From positions 1-60,616 of IMG/VR virus record IMGVR_UViG_3300037258_000413: 60,616 nucleotides of DNA, one strand, 5' to 3'. Origin of the DNA: a virus. The notes under the pieces were generated by a model that saw only the letters and a program-made list of their open reading frames with translations, made no database searches and was not told the DNA's origin. Made by a program: the position numbers and the translations under genes. Below, in pieces: positions 14,249-22,171 of the stretch (within the stretch, counting starts at the first letter, position 1; each line of letters opens with the position of its first letter).

Positions 14249-15265
14249 ATGAGACTTGAGGAGCGCGCCGACGCCGACGGCAACGCGCCCCCCGCCGGCT
14301 TCGCGCTGTTCCGCGTCGGCGCCGAATGGCGGGCGTGCGGCTGCGGGAGCGCCGACGAGATGCGCGCGATCGTGGCCCTCCTGGATCAGCTCGCCGGACG
14401 CCCCGACGGCCAGCGGGTCGCACCTGAACCCGACACGCGCGCGCTCGCCGAGCGCTTGGCCGACATGACCGACCGCGACGACAGACCGGTGATGTGGAAC
14501 ATGGGCTACAAGCTGCGCCGCGAACTCCGGGAAGCCCTCGGTTCAGAGATCACCGGGCTGCAGCGGCTCGTCGCCCTGGAGATCGCGGACGACGCCAACG
14601 ACATCACCCGCATGAGTAGGGCCACCCTCGACGATCTGGTGCGCTGGACCGGCGCCAAGGACGGGAAGGTCGTGCGCACGATCCTCAAGCGGCTCGCCGA
14701 GGCGGGATGGGAGTTCCGGGTCCCGATCGACAAAGGGAAAGACGGTCGCACGCTGTATGCGATCCCGGGCAGGGCGTTGACGTTCCGGGTCCCCGAGTGG
14801 CCGGAAGGGGTAACCCCGGTTACCCCTTCGGCCGAGCAAGGGGTAACCGGGGTGGCTTCCGAAGCTACCGGGGTAGCCACCGAAGCTACCCCGGTAGCTT
14901 CCGAGACCACGGGGGTTACCCCCCTCTCCTCATCCCCTCAGAACCCCTCCTCTCTCTCTGGCCCGGCGCGCATCCTTCGCGCGGCCGCCGTCGTGGCCGA
15001 GCTGGAGGAGAGAGAACTCCTCGACTGGATCGCTAAGGCCTACAAGCCGCGCGGCATCGGCTGGTGGCGCACCGTCGCCCGCAACGGCGACCTCGCCGCC
15101 ATCGCCGACCAATGGCGCCGCGCCCCCACCGGGCCCGATCCAGACGCCCCCCACACCATCACGGCGCCCCCGCCACCCGAGTGCGTCGAGTGTCGCGTCG
15201 CAATCAAGGGACCGCTAGCTGCCGACGGTCTCTGCATCGAATGCCGAACGGAAGTGGACGCATGA
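14249..15265 (+). CDS. Replication initiator-like protein (winged-helix), lambda O-like
   Basis: 338 residues from ATG 14249, chosen because GAGGAG is ideally placed before it; an ATG at 14231 is also in frame. A winged-helix domain (about 105-182) contains SRATLDDLVRWTGAKDGK and KVVRTILKRLAEAGW. Residues about 187-225 are a Gly-Val-Thr-Pro / Glu-Ala-Thr repeat region encoded by palindromic DNA (see 14807-14922). A helical C-terminal part ends in a zinc-knuckle pair (CVEC, CIEC). The gene is the best candidate for the phage's own initiator; a host helicase and polymerase would be recruited. Function is inferred from domain layout and the internal repeats. Confidence 0.6.
   Translation: MRLEERADADGNAPPAGFALFRVGAEWRACGCGSADEMRAIVALLDQLAGRPDGQRVAPEPDTRALAERLADMTDRDDRPVMWNMGYKLRRELREALGSEITGLQRLVALEIADDANDITRMSRATLDDLVRWTGAKDGKVVRTILKRLAEAGWEFRVPIDKGKDGRTLYAIPGRALTFRVPEWPEGVTPVTPSAEQGVTGVASEATGVATEATPVASETTGVTPLSSSPQNPSSLSGPARILRAAAVVAELEERELLDWIAKAYKPRGIGWWRTVARNGDLAAIADQWRRAPTGPDPDAPHTITAPPPPECVECRVAIKGPLAADGLCIECRTEVDA
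14807..14922. other. ori: Iteron-like palindrome cluster; candidate replication origin
   Basis: GGGGTAACC occurs at 14807-14815 and 14840-14848, and its inverse GGTTACCCC at 14818-14826 and 14914-14922. GCTACC-GG-GGTAGC (14864-14877) and GCTACC-CC-GGTAGC (14885-14898) are two further palindromes. A pyrimidine-rich tract (about 14920-14958) follows. In lambdoid phages initiator binding sites lie inside the initiator gene, with an asymmetric tract beside them. The parallel is the basis of this call. Confidence 0.55.
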
Positions 15266-15567
15266 CCCTCCCTGCCCGTGACCCGATGCGCGAGGCCGGC
15301 CGTCGCTGGTGCCCGCGCTGCCGGACCGAGGCCTTTCCCCGCGACGCCATGTGGCTCGGCGAGGACCTGATACTCGCGACCTACGAGCCCCTGTGCGAGC
15401 ACCAGGGCGAGACCACGCAGCTCGTGGTGCCCTCCGAACTCACGGTCGCCGGGGATCGCTGCCGGGGCTACACGGTGGTGGGCACCTGGTGCCGCAACCG
15501 GCCGCGCCGCGACAGCCAGTACTGCGCCGCCCACGAGCACCAGGACGCCGACCGGGGCGCGCGATGA
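15262..15567 (+). CDS. Small cysteine-rich protein
   Basis: 101 residues, overlapping the initiator-like gene by 4 bases. Two Cys groups (CPRC; then CRGY, WCRN, YCAAHEH) suggest one or two zinc sites. No known family. Confidence 0.65.
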   Translation: MTLPARDPMREAGRRWCPRCRTEAFPRDAMWLGEDLILATYEPLCEHQGETTQLVVPSELTVAGDRCRGYTVVGTWCRNRPRRDSQYCAAHEHQDADRGAR

Positions 15568-15806
15568 CCAAGGCCGACCCCCGCGCCGTCCGGCTCTTCC
15601 TCGGCTACCTGCTGGCCTGCTACGCGATCGTCGCGTCCGCCATCGCCACGATCGCCGCGCTGCTCACAACCAGCTTGATCACCGTCGAGGGCGTGACGCC
15701 CCTCGAGGAGTTCGTGGCTATCGCCGGGGTCTTCTTCATCGCGGCCTCAGTGCTCGGCGCGCGGATCTTCCGCGCGCTTGAGGACCGAAGCGGGGGCGCC
15801 CGGTGA
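15564..15806 (+). CDS. Small two-pass membrane protein, paralogue A
   Basis: 80 residues with two membrane helices (about 10-35 and 47-68) joined by VEGVTPLEEF. It is clearly related to the protein at 16484-16717 (shared ACxxIVA, ATIAA, GxTPLE and a terminal LEDR/DDR), so the pair arose by duplication. Function unknown. Confidence 0.7.
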   Translation: MTKADPRAVRLFLGYLLACYAIVASAIATIAALLTTSLITVEGVTPLEEFVAIAGVFFIAASVLGARIFRALEDRSGGAR

Positions 15807-16015
15807 CCGACCCTCCCCGTTGCCGCCGCTGCAGGCGCCCGCTGCGGACCGACGCGACCGACCGCGGAGGCCTCGGCCTCGGCTGCTGGCGGATCGTGCG
15901 CCGACGGCGGCGTCGACTCGCCCGGCAGGGATTCCCCGGCATTCGGGCGTACCGAGCCTACGGACATGTACCGGGACAAACCGTGATACCCATCGACGAC
16001 AGGACTAGACCATGA
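15803..16015 (+). CDS. Small zinc-knuckle protein, DUF6011-like
   Basis: 70 residues. CRRCRRPLRTDATDRGGLG with GCW shows the C-x2-C ... G-x-G-C pattern of DUF6011-type domains, followed by an Arg-rich helix. Short overlaps on both sides. Confidence 0.6.
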   Translation: MTDPPRCRRCRRPLRTDATDRGGLGLGCWRIVRRRRRRLARQGFPGIRAYRAYGHVPGQTVIPIDDRTRP

Positions 16016-16359
16016 ACGCCGCACGGCTGATCCGGATCAACGAGCTCGCCAAGGGCGACCCGCTGATCATCGGACAGGAACTCGTCAAGGTCATCGAGGA
16101 GCAGGAAGTCGAGCTGGCCCGGCTGCGCGCCGAGGCCGAACAGGCCGACGCCCCCGAAGAGTCCGAGCCCATCACCGACATCGTCCAGCTCATCGTGCCC
16201 GTGGGCCCCCTCTGGGACAGGATCAAGGGCTACCTGCGCCGAGACGGCTGGGCCGCAGCCGGCCCGATCCCGCTCGCCGAGGACCCCGTTCCGACCTACG
16301 TGCTCCAGCCGGTCGAGGCCGCGCCGGCCGCCGACGAGCGCCGGACGGTCGCCTCGTGA
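16012..16359 (+). CDS. Hypothetical protein
   Basis: 115 residues. It has an N-terminal helix-rich part with a short coiled coil (VIEEQEVELARLRAEAEQ) and a C-terminal beta/proline part. The segment AGGACTAGACCATG at its start is also found at the start of the gene at 19857. Confidence 0.65.
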   Translation: MNAARLIRINELAKGDPLIIGQELVKVIEEQEVELARLRAEAEQADAPEESEPITDIVQLIVPVGPLWDRIKGYLRRDGWAAAGPIPLAEDPVPTYVLQPVEAAPAADERRTVAS

Positions 16360-16487
16360 ACCGGCGCCTGAAGTGGCTGATCGCCCCCCTCGCCGTCGCC
16401 CTGGCCGCCATCGCCACGTTCTTCGCCGACTGCGGCGACCAGGACTGCGCCTACTGCCGCCACCCGACCGAGAAGGACCCCCGATGA
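16356..16487 (+). CDS. Small membrane or exported protein (43 residues)
   Basis: It starts at a GTG overlapping the previous stop. MNRRLKWL leads into a hydrophobic helix (about 7-24), then CGDQDCAYC with three cysteines in nine residues. It lies between two membrane-protein paralogues in an unbroken overlapping gene chain. Confidence 0.6.
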   Translation: MNRRLKWLIAPLAVALAAIATFFADCGDQDCAYCRHPTEKDPR

Positions 16488-16717
16488 GCCCCGGGGACCG
16501 CCTCCTGAACTGGGTCCTGGCGTGCTGCTCGATCGTCGCGGGCACCGTCGCCACCATCGCCGCGCAGCTCGTGGCCGACTTCTCCACCATCTCGGGGCTC
16601 ACCCCCCTCGAAGTGTTCTGGGCGACGCTCGCGCTCCTCACCGTGGCGTTCGGGCTCGCCGCCGGTGCGATGCTCGCCCACCTCGAAAGCCTTCTCGACG
16701 ACAGGAATGACCGATGA
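16484..16717 (+). CDS. Small two-pass membrane protein, paralogue B
   Basis: 77 residues, related along its length to the protein at 15564-15806, with two membrane helices (about 9-32 and 44-66) around ISGLTPLEVF. Its start overlaps the upstream stop by 4 bases. Confidence 0.7.
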   Translation: MSPGDRLLNWVLACCSIVAGTVATIAAQLVADFSTISGLTPLEVFWATLALLTVAFGLAAGAMLAHLESLLDDRNDR

Positions 16718-17703
16718 CCGAGACGATCACCGCGCCCCCCGCGCGCCGGGCGCTGACCGCCGAGCAGCTCGCGACCGAAGCGATAGCCCGCTTCGGCGAG
16801 GACCCCCGCAACTGGGCGTTCCGCTGCCCCACCTGCGGCGACATCGCCACCGGGAAGGACTTCCCGCCCGGGCAGCGCTCCCGCGTCGCCGCGGAGTGCG
16901 TCGGCCTGCACGTCGAGGGCCGCGGCTGCCAGCGCACCGCGGCCGCCGGGATCATCCCCGGGCCGTGGCTCATCGAGCTCGAGGACGGCACCGTGCTGCC
17001 CTCCTTCCCGCTCGCCGACGCGCCGCCACAGACGCCCCAGAAGGCCGTGCACGACTCGCCGGGCACACCCGGACCGGAGCGCGCCGAAAGACCGCCAGCG
17101 CCCCCCACGGTGCCCGCATGCACCCTCCGGCTCGAACGCGGCGCACCCCCCATGCGCATCAGCCGCCCCGACGGAGAATTCGTGCTCGATCTCGACCGCT
17201 GGACCTACCGCGTCGCCCTCACCCCCGACCACTCCATCCTCGGCTACCGCGACATCGACGACGCACGCCTCTGCACGATCTTCGCCGACCCGACGACCGC
17301 CCTGTTCGGCGCATTCCTGCCCCTCGACGAGCAGCTCCCCGCGGTGCTCAAGCACATCGCCGAGTACGGCCTGCCGATCACCGGCGCCGAGATCGCCGCG
17401 GCGCGCTTCCTGATCGTCGAGGCCTGCGTCCAGGACACCGCGGCGCCCTCGGCGCCGTCGATGCCCACCCCGTCGGCCGAGTACCTCACGGGCCCCCAAG
17501 GCAAGTACTGGACCGCCGAGGACGGCTGGGCCGAGGACCACGTCTACGGCTGCAGCTGCCACCTGTCCGCGCCGTGCGTGCGATGCGAGTCCCTCGACGT
17601 CTGCGAGCACTGCGAGACCGAGGTCCTCGTCCCGGCCGCGGACATGTGCGCGCACCTCGACACCGTCCACCCCGAGGTCGAGCACCACGCCGAGGAGGCG
17701 TGA
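16714..17703 (+). CDS. Zinc-ribbon hypothetical protein
   Basis: 329 residues. An N-terminal zinc ribbon uses C38, C41, C62 and C72 (FRCPTCGDIATGKDF and later RGCQ), a domain repeatedly seen in actinophage proteins. A proline-rich linker follows, then a middle domain (about 150-235) and a C-terminal region with many cysteines (CSCHLSAPCVRCESLDVCEH). Possibly a nucleic-acid-binding early protein; no activity can be assigned. Confidence 0.65.
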   Translation: MTETITAPPARRALTAEQLATEAIARFGEDPRNWAFRCPTCGDIATGKDFPPGQRSRVAAECVGLHVEGRGCQRTAAAGIIPGPWLIELEDGTVLPSFPLADAPPQTPQKAVHDSPGTPGPERAERPPAPPTVPACTLRLERGAPPMRISRPDGEFVLDLDRWTYRVALTPDHSILGYRDIDDARLCTIFADPTTALFGAFLPLDEQLPAVLKHIAEYGLPITGAEIAAARFLIVEACVQDTAAPSAPSMPTPSAEYLTGPQGKYWTAEDGWAEDHVYGCSCHLSAPCVRCESLDVCEHCETEVLVPAADMCAHLDTVHPEVEHHAEEA

Positions 17704-18053
17704 TGGACGCGAACGTCAACCCCCACGAAATGGTCGCCCGCACCGGCGCCCTGCGCACCGGCCGCAACCCGGGCGCCGAGAAGACCAAAGCGGTGTCGAT
17801 GATCCGCCGCTTCGCCCCCGACCCCGAAGCCGCGCTCATCGCGCTCGCCGCGTGCGGGCTGACCGACCCCTACCAGCCGCTCCCTGGCATCCCCGACGCG
17901 GGGCTGTCCGTCGTGCGCCAGGCCGGACAGGCCACGCACGGCTGCCGCGCGGGCGTCGCCTGGCACCGGGCACAGCGCACGTCGCTGTGCGGGCCGTGCA
18001 GGAAATGGGAGTCCGCCACGCAGCGCATCCGCGCCATGAAGGAAGGGGACTGA
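17703..18053 (+). CDS. Hypothetical protein with C-terminal Cys/His motif
   Basis: 116 residues, start overlapping as TGATG. The C-terminal part HGCRAGVAWHRAQRTSLCGPC could bind zinc. Unknown role. Confidence 0.65.
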   Translation: MDANVNPHEMVARTGALRTGRNPGAEKTKAVSMIRRFAPDPEAALIALAACGLTDPYQPLPGIPDAGLSVVRQAGQATHGCRAGVAWHRAQRTSLCGPCRKWESATQRIRAMKEGD

Positions 18054-18054
18054 G

Positions 18055-18564
18055 ATGCCCGACGAGATCCCCCAGATCCAGATCTGCGGAGGGCCGACCC
18101 CGAACACGTCGAAGGTCACCCTCTACCGGTACGTCTGCCCCTACTGCGACGGCAGCGGTCAGTGGTCCGAAGGCGAGCGGTGCATGAACTGCCACGGCTA
18201 CGGCCTGACCGACGAGGAGGGGATCAGGGGCTTCGAGCAGCACGAGATCGTTCTGGCGCCCACGCCCCCCGCTGTGATGCGCAACCCGTGCATCGACTGC
18301 GCGTACCGGCCGGGCTCGCCCGAATCCGAGACCGGCGTCGCGCCCGGAGCCCTGAACCCGTTCTACTGCCACCACGGCCTTTTCCGGCAGGGCGACGGCT
18401 ACGTCTCGGCCGCGAACCTCGACAACGGTCTCCCGCTCGGCGCGATGGTCTGCGCCGGATGGTGGGCGCTCGCCAGCGGGCAGCCGCTGCCCGACCGCGA
18501 GTTCCGCGATCCCGGGGGCTCCGACCGCAGTGCTCAGGCGCCCACCTCGGCGACGGAGGCGTGA
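18055..18564 (+). CDS. DnaJ-type zinc-finger-like protein
   Basis: 169 residues. CPYCDGSGQ (about 29-37) and CMNCHGYG (about 43-50) match the CxxCxGxG motif of DnaJ zinc domains, but no J domain is present. A second region (CIDCAYRPGSP, FYCHHG) adds more Cys/His. Known roles of isolated motifs of this kind are few. Confidence 0.65.
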   Translation: MPDEIPQIQICGGPTPNTSKVTLYRYVCPYCDGSGQWSEGERCMNCHGYGLTDEEGIRGFEQHEIVLAPTPPAVMRNPCIDCAYRPGSPESETGVAPGALNPFYCHHGLFRQGDGYVSAANLDNGLPLGAMVCAGWWALASGQPLPDREFRDPGGSDRSAQAPTSATEA

Positions 18565-18566
18565 GC

Positions 18567-18839
18567 GTGGCCCGCCTCACCGAACAGGACCAGGCGTCGC
18601 TCGCCGAGCGCCTGATCGACATCCCTTGGGCCGTGTACCTCCAGGGCGTCGACCGGATCATCTACTGCCCGTGCCTCTGCCTCCAGCAGCCGTGCATCGA
18701 CGCGTTCAACAGCGGGAGCGCCGACAAGTTCGCCCGCGCTACCGGCCGCACGGCATCCGTGTTCGACCGCGGCGGCTTGGCCGAGGTCGAGGTCACCGCG
18801 TACGTCCTGCACTACGGCGTCGTCTGGACCTACCGATGA
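18567..18839 (+). CDS. Hypothetical protein
   Basis: 90 residues. The GTG at 18567 is preferred to the one at 18561 because GGAGG is 7 bases before it and only 1 base before the other. Contains CPCLCLQQPC and a C-terminal beta part. Confidence 0.6.
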   Translation: MARLTEQDQASLAERLIDIPWAVYLQGVDRIIYCPCLCLQQPCIDAFNSGSADKFARATGRTASVFDRGGLAEVEVTAYVLHYGVVWTYR

Positions 18840-19090
18840 CCGCCCCCACTCCGGACCCGCGCCACCGTGCCGTCGAGACCATCGAACGCGGCCTCATGGC
18901 CATGGCAGGCGAGCCGCCCGCGTACCTCGCGCGCGCCCTCGTCACGCGCCTGGAAGCAGCCGGCCTCGTCATCCGCGACGCGACCCCGCAACGCCCGTGG
19001 GGCCGGTGCGAGTTCCACGAGCTGCCGCAGCCGTGCGCGGGCTGCGCGGGGGACGCGAAGGCCAAACACGACGCCGAAGAGGCAACCTGA
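18836..19090 (+). CDS. Hypothetical protein
   Basis: 84 residues. Helical N-terminal two thirds (HRAVETIERGLMAMAG; ALVTRLEAAGL), then a small Cys cluster (CEFHELPQPCAGC). 4-bp overlap with the previous gene. Confidence 0.6.
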   Translation: MTAPTPDPRHRAVETIERGLMAMAGEPPAYLARALVTRLEAAGLVIRDATPQRPWGRCEFHELPQPCAGCAGDAKAKHDAEEAT

Positions 19091-19446
19091 TGGCCGCGCG
19101 AGCCTCCGCTCCGGAGCTGTCCGAGGCCGCGTTCCAGCGGCGCATCCTCGACTTCGCCCGGCTCACCGGGTGGATCGTCTACCACACCCACGATTCGAGG
19201 AAATCAGAACCCGGATTCCCGGACCTCGTCGGCGTCAACGCCGAGCAGCAACGGATCATCTACGTCGAGCTGAAATCCGACCGCGGACGCCTGACCGGCC
19301 CACAACGCCGATGGCTCGACAAGCTCGCCCGGGCCGGCGCCGAGACCGCCATGTGGCGCCCCGCCGACTGGGATGAGGCCGTCGCCGTCCTGCGCGGCAA
19401 ACTCCTGCCCGTACCGTCCCCCGATAAGCCCCGGGAGGGCCCGTGA
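19090..19446 (+). CDS. VRR-NUC domain nuclease
   Basis: 118 residues, a stand-alone VRR-NUC protein. The PD-(D/E)XK core is visible: PGFPDLVGV with Asp45, then IIYVELKSD with Glu60 and Lys62, then RLTGPQRRWLDKL and AMWRPADWDEAV. Phage proteins of this family act as structure-specific endonucleases, possibly on recombination junctions. It lies directly before the WhiB gene with a 4-bp overlap. Confidence 0.88.
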   Translation: MAARASAPELSEAAFQRRILDFARLTGWIVYHTHDSRKSEPGFPDLVGVNAEQQRIIYVELKSDRGRLTGPQRRWLDKLARAGAETAMWRPADWDEAVAVLRGKLLPVPSPDKPREGP

Positions 19447-19853
19447 CCTCGCGCACCCCGCGCCCGGAACGCTTCAACATCACCCTCCACACCAGCGGCC
19501 GCCCCCGACGCCTGACCGACGACCGCGACTGGACCGAATCCGCCGTCTGCGCCGGAACCGACCTCGAGCTGTTCTTCCCCGCACCCGGCTCCCACGGCGC
19601 GCAGGCCAAGGCGGTCTGCTTCGGGTGCCCCGTCATCGAGGACTGCATCCTCGACGCGCTCAGCGCCCCGTGGCTCGACGGGGTCTGGGCCGCGACCACC
19701 GCGCCGGAGCGCGCCCGGCTGCGCACCACGCTGCACACCGACCTTCTGACCGAGGAGCAGCTACGCGTGTTCGCGGCGCGCTTCGCCGGCCACGTGCGTG
19801 CGCGCATCGACTTCAACCCGGCCCTCGGGCCGGACCGCGACCAGGAGGACTAG
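19443..19853 (+). CDS. WhiB-family iron-sulfur regulator
   Basis: 136 residues. The four cluster-ligand cysteines are C36, C59, C62 and C68 (C-x22-C-x2-C-x5-C). The turn GVWAATT at 80-86 replaces the usual G[VI]WGG. The C-terminal extension (about 95-136) is longer than in most WhiB proteins and has RVFAARFAGHVRARI as a basic patch. WhiB proteins are restricted to actinobacteria and their phages and bind sigma factor or DNA; a phage WhiB is known to alter host gene expression and septation. A similar host-takeover role is inferred. Confidence 0.9.
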   Translation: MTSRTPRPERFNITLHTSGRPRRLTDDRDWTESAVCAGTDLELFFPAPGSHGAQAKAVCFGCPVIEDCILDALSAPWLDGVWAATTAPERARLRTTLHTDLLTEEQLRVFAARFAGHVRARIDFNPALGPDRDQED

Positions 19854-19856
19854 ACC

Positions 19857-20135
19857 ATGGAAACGACGAACCCCGCGCTCACCCGCGTGCAACTGCGCAC
19901 CCTGCTCGCGGTCACCCGGGGCGAGATCTCCAAGCCCGCGCCCGGCATCGACTACGACGCCCATACCTGGCGCGACGGCGCCCGGAACGGCCGCGCGGTC
20001 ACCGCCCCGGTCGAGGCGCTCATCCGGAAGGGCTTCGCGCGCATCGCCGACGAGCCCGTCGACGACCGGGTCCTGGCGCAGGCCACCCCGCGCGGCCACG
20101 AGGCGCTCAGCCGGGCGGCGCACCGTGGACGCTGA
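19857..20135 (+). CDS. Hypothetical protein
   Basis: 92 residues; AGGAGG precedes the ATG. The sequence (RVQLRTLLAVTRGEISKPA; GRAVTAPVEALIRKGFARIA) suggests a winged-helix-like fold, without a firm match. Confidence 0.6.
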   Translation: METTNPALTRVQLRTLLAVTRGEISKPAPGIDYDAHTWRDGARNGRAVTAPVEALIRKGFARIADEPVDDRVLAQATPRGHEALSRAAHRGR

Positions 20136-20688
20136 CGAGCGCGGCGCACAGGCCGACTTCGACGGCAACGTCCTGCTCCCCGCCGTCGAGCCGTTCGTGC
20201 TCCGGGCCGTGGACGCTGCGGCCCACCGGGACATGGACGCCGTCGCCGAGGCGTGGAACTCCATCCTGGCCCTCGGCGGACGCGCCCTGTTCATCGCCCT
20301 GACCGCCCTGTCCGAGATGGCCGTCCTCGGCCTGAAGATCCCCGAAGGCGCCCTCGGCCCGATGCCGGTGATCCGCTGGCACCCCAGCGGCGAACCAGAC
20401 GACCCCGGCAAACCCATCGACCCCGACGACCCCGAGCACGCCGCCATCGCGTTCGTCGGGAGGTTCTGCGCGGCCGCCGTCTCGAAGGACCGCCCGATGC
20501 AGCGCGACCTGATGGAGGCGCTCGCGTTCCCGCCCGGCCGAGACGTGCCGGACGCGGCGTCGGAGGAGCGGATGGCCGACGCGTTCGCGATGCTCGCCCA
20601 GTGCGCGGCCGAAGGCATCGAACGCGAGCGCATCCGGCGGCAACGCACCCACCGGCATCCCCGCGCGCGACGCCATTCAGGCCACTGA
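20125..20688 (+). CDS. Hypothetical protein
   Basis: 187 residues from GTG 20125, overlapping the upstream gene by 11 bases. The central part has a hydrophobic helix (LGGRALFIALTALSEMAVLG) and an acidic proline-rich loop (GEPDDPGKPIDPDDPEH). The tail is basic. No family recognised. Confidence 0.6.
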   Translation: MDADERGAQADFDGNVLLPAVEPFVLRAVDAAAHRDMDAVAEAWNSILALGGRALFIALTALSEMAVLGLKIPEGALGPMPVIRWHPSGEPDDPGKPIDPDDPEHAAIAFVGRFCAAAVSKDRPMQRDLMEALAFPPGRDVPDAASEERMADAFAMLAQCAAEGIERERIRRQRTHRHPRARRHSGH

Positions 20689-20703
20689 CTTAAGGACTGG
20701 ATC

Positions 20704-21057
20704 ATGACCGACATCACGACCCCCGCACCCGAGCGCCCGTTCGACCCCGGTGTTGTCGCCCGGCTCCAGGCGCGCATCGACAAGCGAGACCTCTGGGGCA
20801 TCGAAGCCGACGTCCACGAAATCCTGCGGCAACTCGCCTACGCCAAGACGTCGCGCCACGAGCTCGCCGAGGACTGCCGGAACTGGCGCGGCCGCTACGA
20901 AGAGACCCGCGGCCGCCTCGAAGCCGTCCGTTCCCTCGCCAAGGAATGGTGCGCCTACGCCGAAGCCCGCACCCAGGACAACCCCACTGCAGCCTTCGCC
21001 GCCGGGAACGCACTCGGCCAGCTCCTGCGCGTCCTCGATGGCGAGAGTGCCACGTGA
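20704..21057 (+). CDS. Hypothetical helical protein
   Basis: 117 residues, mostly helical with a possible coiled coil (HELAEDCRNWRGRYEETRGR). No recognised domain. Confidence 0.6.
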   Translation: MTDITTPAPERPFDPGVVARLQARIDKRDLWGIEADVHEILRQLAYAKTSRHELAEDCRNWRGRYEETRGRLEAVRSLAKEWCAYAEARTQDNPTAAFAAGNALGQLLRVLDGESAT

Positions 21058-21275
21058 GCGGCCACAGAGTATCCAAAACCGACATGAAAGCCATCACCGA
21101 ATGGGCCCGTCAACAAGGCTGCGACGTACAACTCAGCCGCGGCCACTGGCGCATCACCTACCAGGGGCGCCTCGTCGGCGCCATCGCATCCTCGCCGGGC
21201 GACCCGCGAGCAGTCCTCAACGCGAGGAGCTTCCTGCGCCGCAACCTCGCCAAGATCAAGGAAGGCCAGCCGTGA
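21054..21275 (+). CDS. HicA-like small protein (orphan)
   Basis: 73 residues from GTG 21054. MKAITEWARQQGCDVQLSRG, then HWRITYQGRLVGAI and LNARSFLRRNLAK follow the helix-strand-strand-strand-helix plan of HicA mRNA interferases. The catalytic His would be His34 in RGHW; HicA usually has GSHH. No HicB partner follows. It could be a toxin remnant, an RNA-binding protein or a modified interferase. Confidence 0.5.
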   Translation: MSGHRVSKTDMKAITEWARQQGCDVQLSRGHWRITYQGRLVGAIASSPGDPRAVLNARSFLRRNLAKIKEGQP

Positions 21276-21391
21276 GCGGCCACAGCGACCCCCTGCGCGG
21301 CGACGACACCGGCGAACTGATCGCCCTGGTCGCCGTGGTGCTCGCCGTGACCGCCGTGCTCGTCTTCTTCCTCAACCTCGGAACACCATGA
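21272..21391 (+). CDS. Small single-pass membrane protein (39 residues)
   Basis: It starts at GTG 21272 with the same bases (GTGAGCGGCCACAG) as the upstream gene at 21054. An acidic N-terminus is followed by one membrane helix (about 15-35, ELIALVAVVLAVTAVLVFFL). Confidence 0.6.
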   Translation: MSGHSDPLRGDDTGELIALVAVVLAVTAVLVFFLNLGTP

Positions 21392-21690
21392 CCCTCACCC
21401 CCTTCGCGATGCCCGGCGCCAAACGACCCGCGCCACCACCCCCGGACCTCGAAGCCATCACCATCGACCAACCCCTCGAGCCGATCCGCGGCGCCCCGAC
21501 GCCCCTCCCGGGCCCTCCCGTCAGCCGGCACCTCCCGCTCTACGGCATCCAATACCTGCGCCGCGAAGCACTCCGGCTCGCCGTCCAGCGCTACCACGAC
21601 ATCGACGCCACCGACAAAGAAATCCTCGAAACCGCACACTTGTTCGCCGAATACATCCGCAATGGGAAACACCCCGAAAGGAAATCGTGA
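21388..21690 (+). CDS. Hypothetical protein
   Basis: 100 residues with a proline-rich N-terminal half and a helical C-terminal half (YLRREALRLAVQRYHDIDAT). 4-bp overlaps on both sides. Confidence 0.6.
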   Translation: MTLTPFAMPGAKRPAPPPPDLEAITIDQPLEPIRGAPTPLPGPPVSRHLPLYGIQYLRREALRLAVQRYHDIDATDKEILETAHLFAEYIRNGKHPERKS

Positions 21691-22160
21691 AGTTCATTCG
21701 CAGACGCACCCGCAAACAACTGAAACGCGAATACGAACAGGCCGCACACGTCATCGCCTGGACCCCCATCGCGATCGCCGGCATCGCCATCGCGATCCTG
21801 CTCGTCGTCGGCGCCTTCTGGCTCGCCATCTGGCTCATCACCGCGTCCTCCGGCACCCGCGGCAACGCCGACGTCACCCGACAGCACAACTCCGGCCAGA
21901 ACCAGGTCGCGCAGAACACCACGTTGCTCAACGCCAGCGCCGTCGTCACCTCAGACGAACAGAAAATCAAGATCCAAGCCGCCAACATCGCCACCCAGCA
22001 AGACCGCCTCGACCTCGCCGGCCTCGAACAGAACTGCCAAACCGACGTCGCCACCTACAACGCCGACGTCCGCAACATCCTCGCCACCGGCTACCTCCCG
22101 GCGGCCCTCCCCACCTCGTACGCCGCCACGGCATGCGACACCCCCACCCCAACCCCCTGA
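21687..22160 (+). CDS. Single-pass membrane protein with extracytoplasmic domain
   Basis: 157 residues. A basic N-terminus (RRRTRKQLKREYEQ) precedes a membrane helix (about 25-52). The rest is Asn/Gln/Thr-rich and contains two cysteines (C116 and C150 region) that could form a disulfide outside the cell. Codon use differs from neighbours in favouring polar residues. It directly precedes the lipoprotein gene, and the two may act together at the cell surface. Confidence 0.7.
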   Translation: MKFIRRRTRKQLKREYEQAAHVIAWTPIAIAGIAIAILLVVGAFWLAIWLITASSGTRGNADVTRQHNSGQNQVAQNTTLLNASAVVTSDEQKIKIQAANIATQQDRLDLAGLEQNCQTDVATYNADVRNILATGYLPAALPTSYAATACDTPTPTP

Positions 22161-22171
22161 AAGGCACCCCC

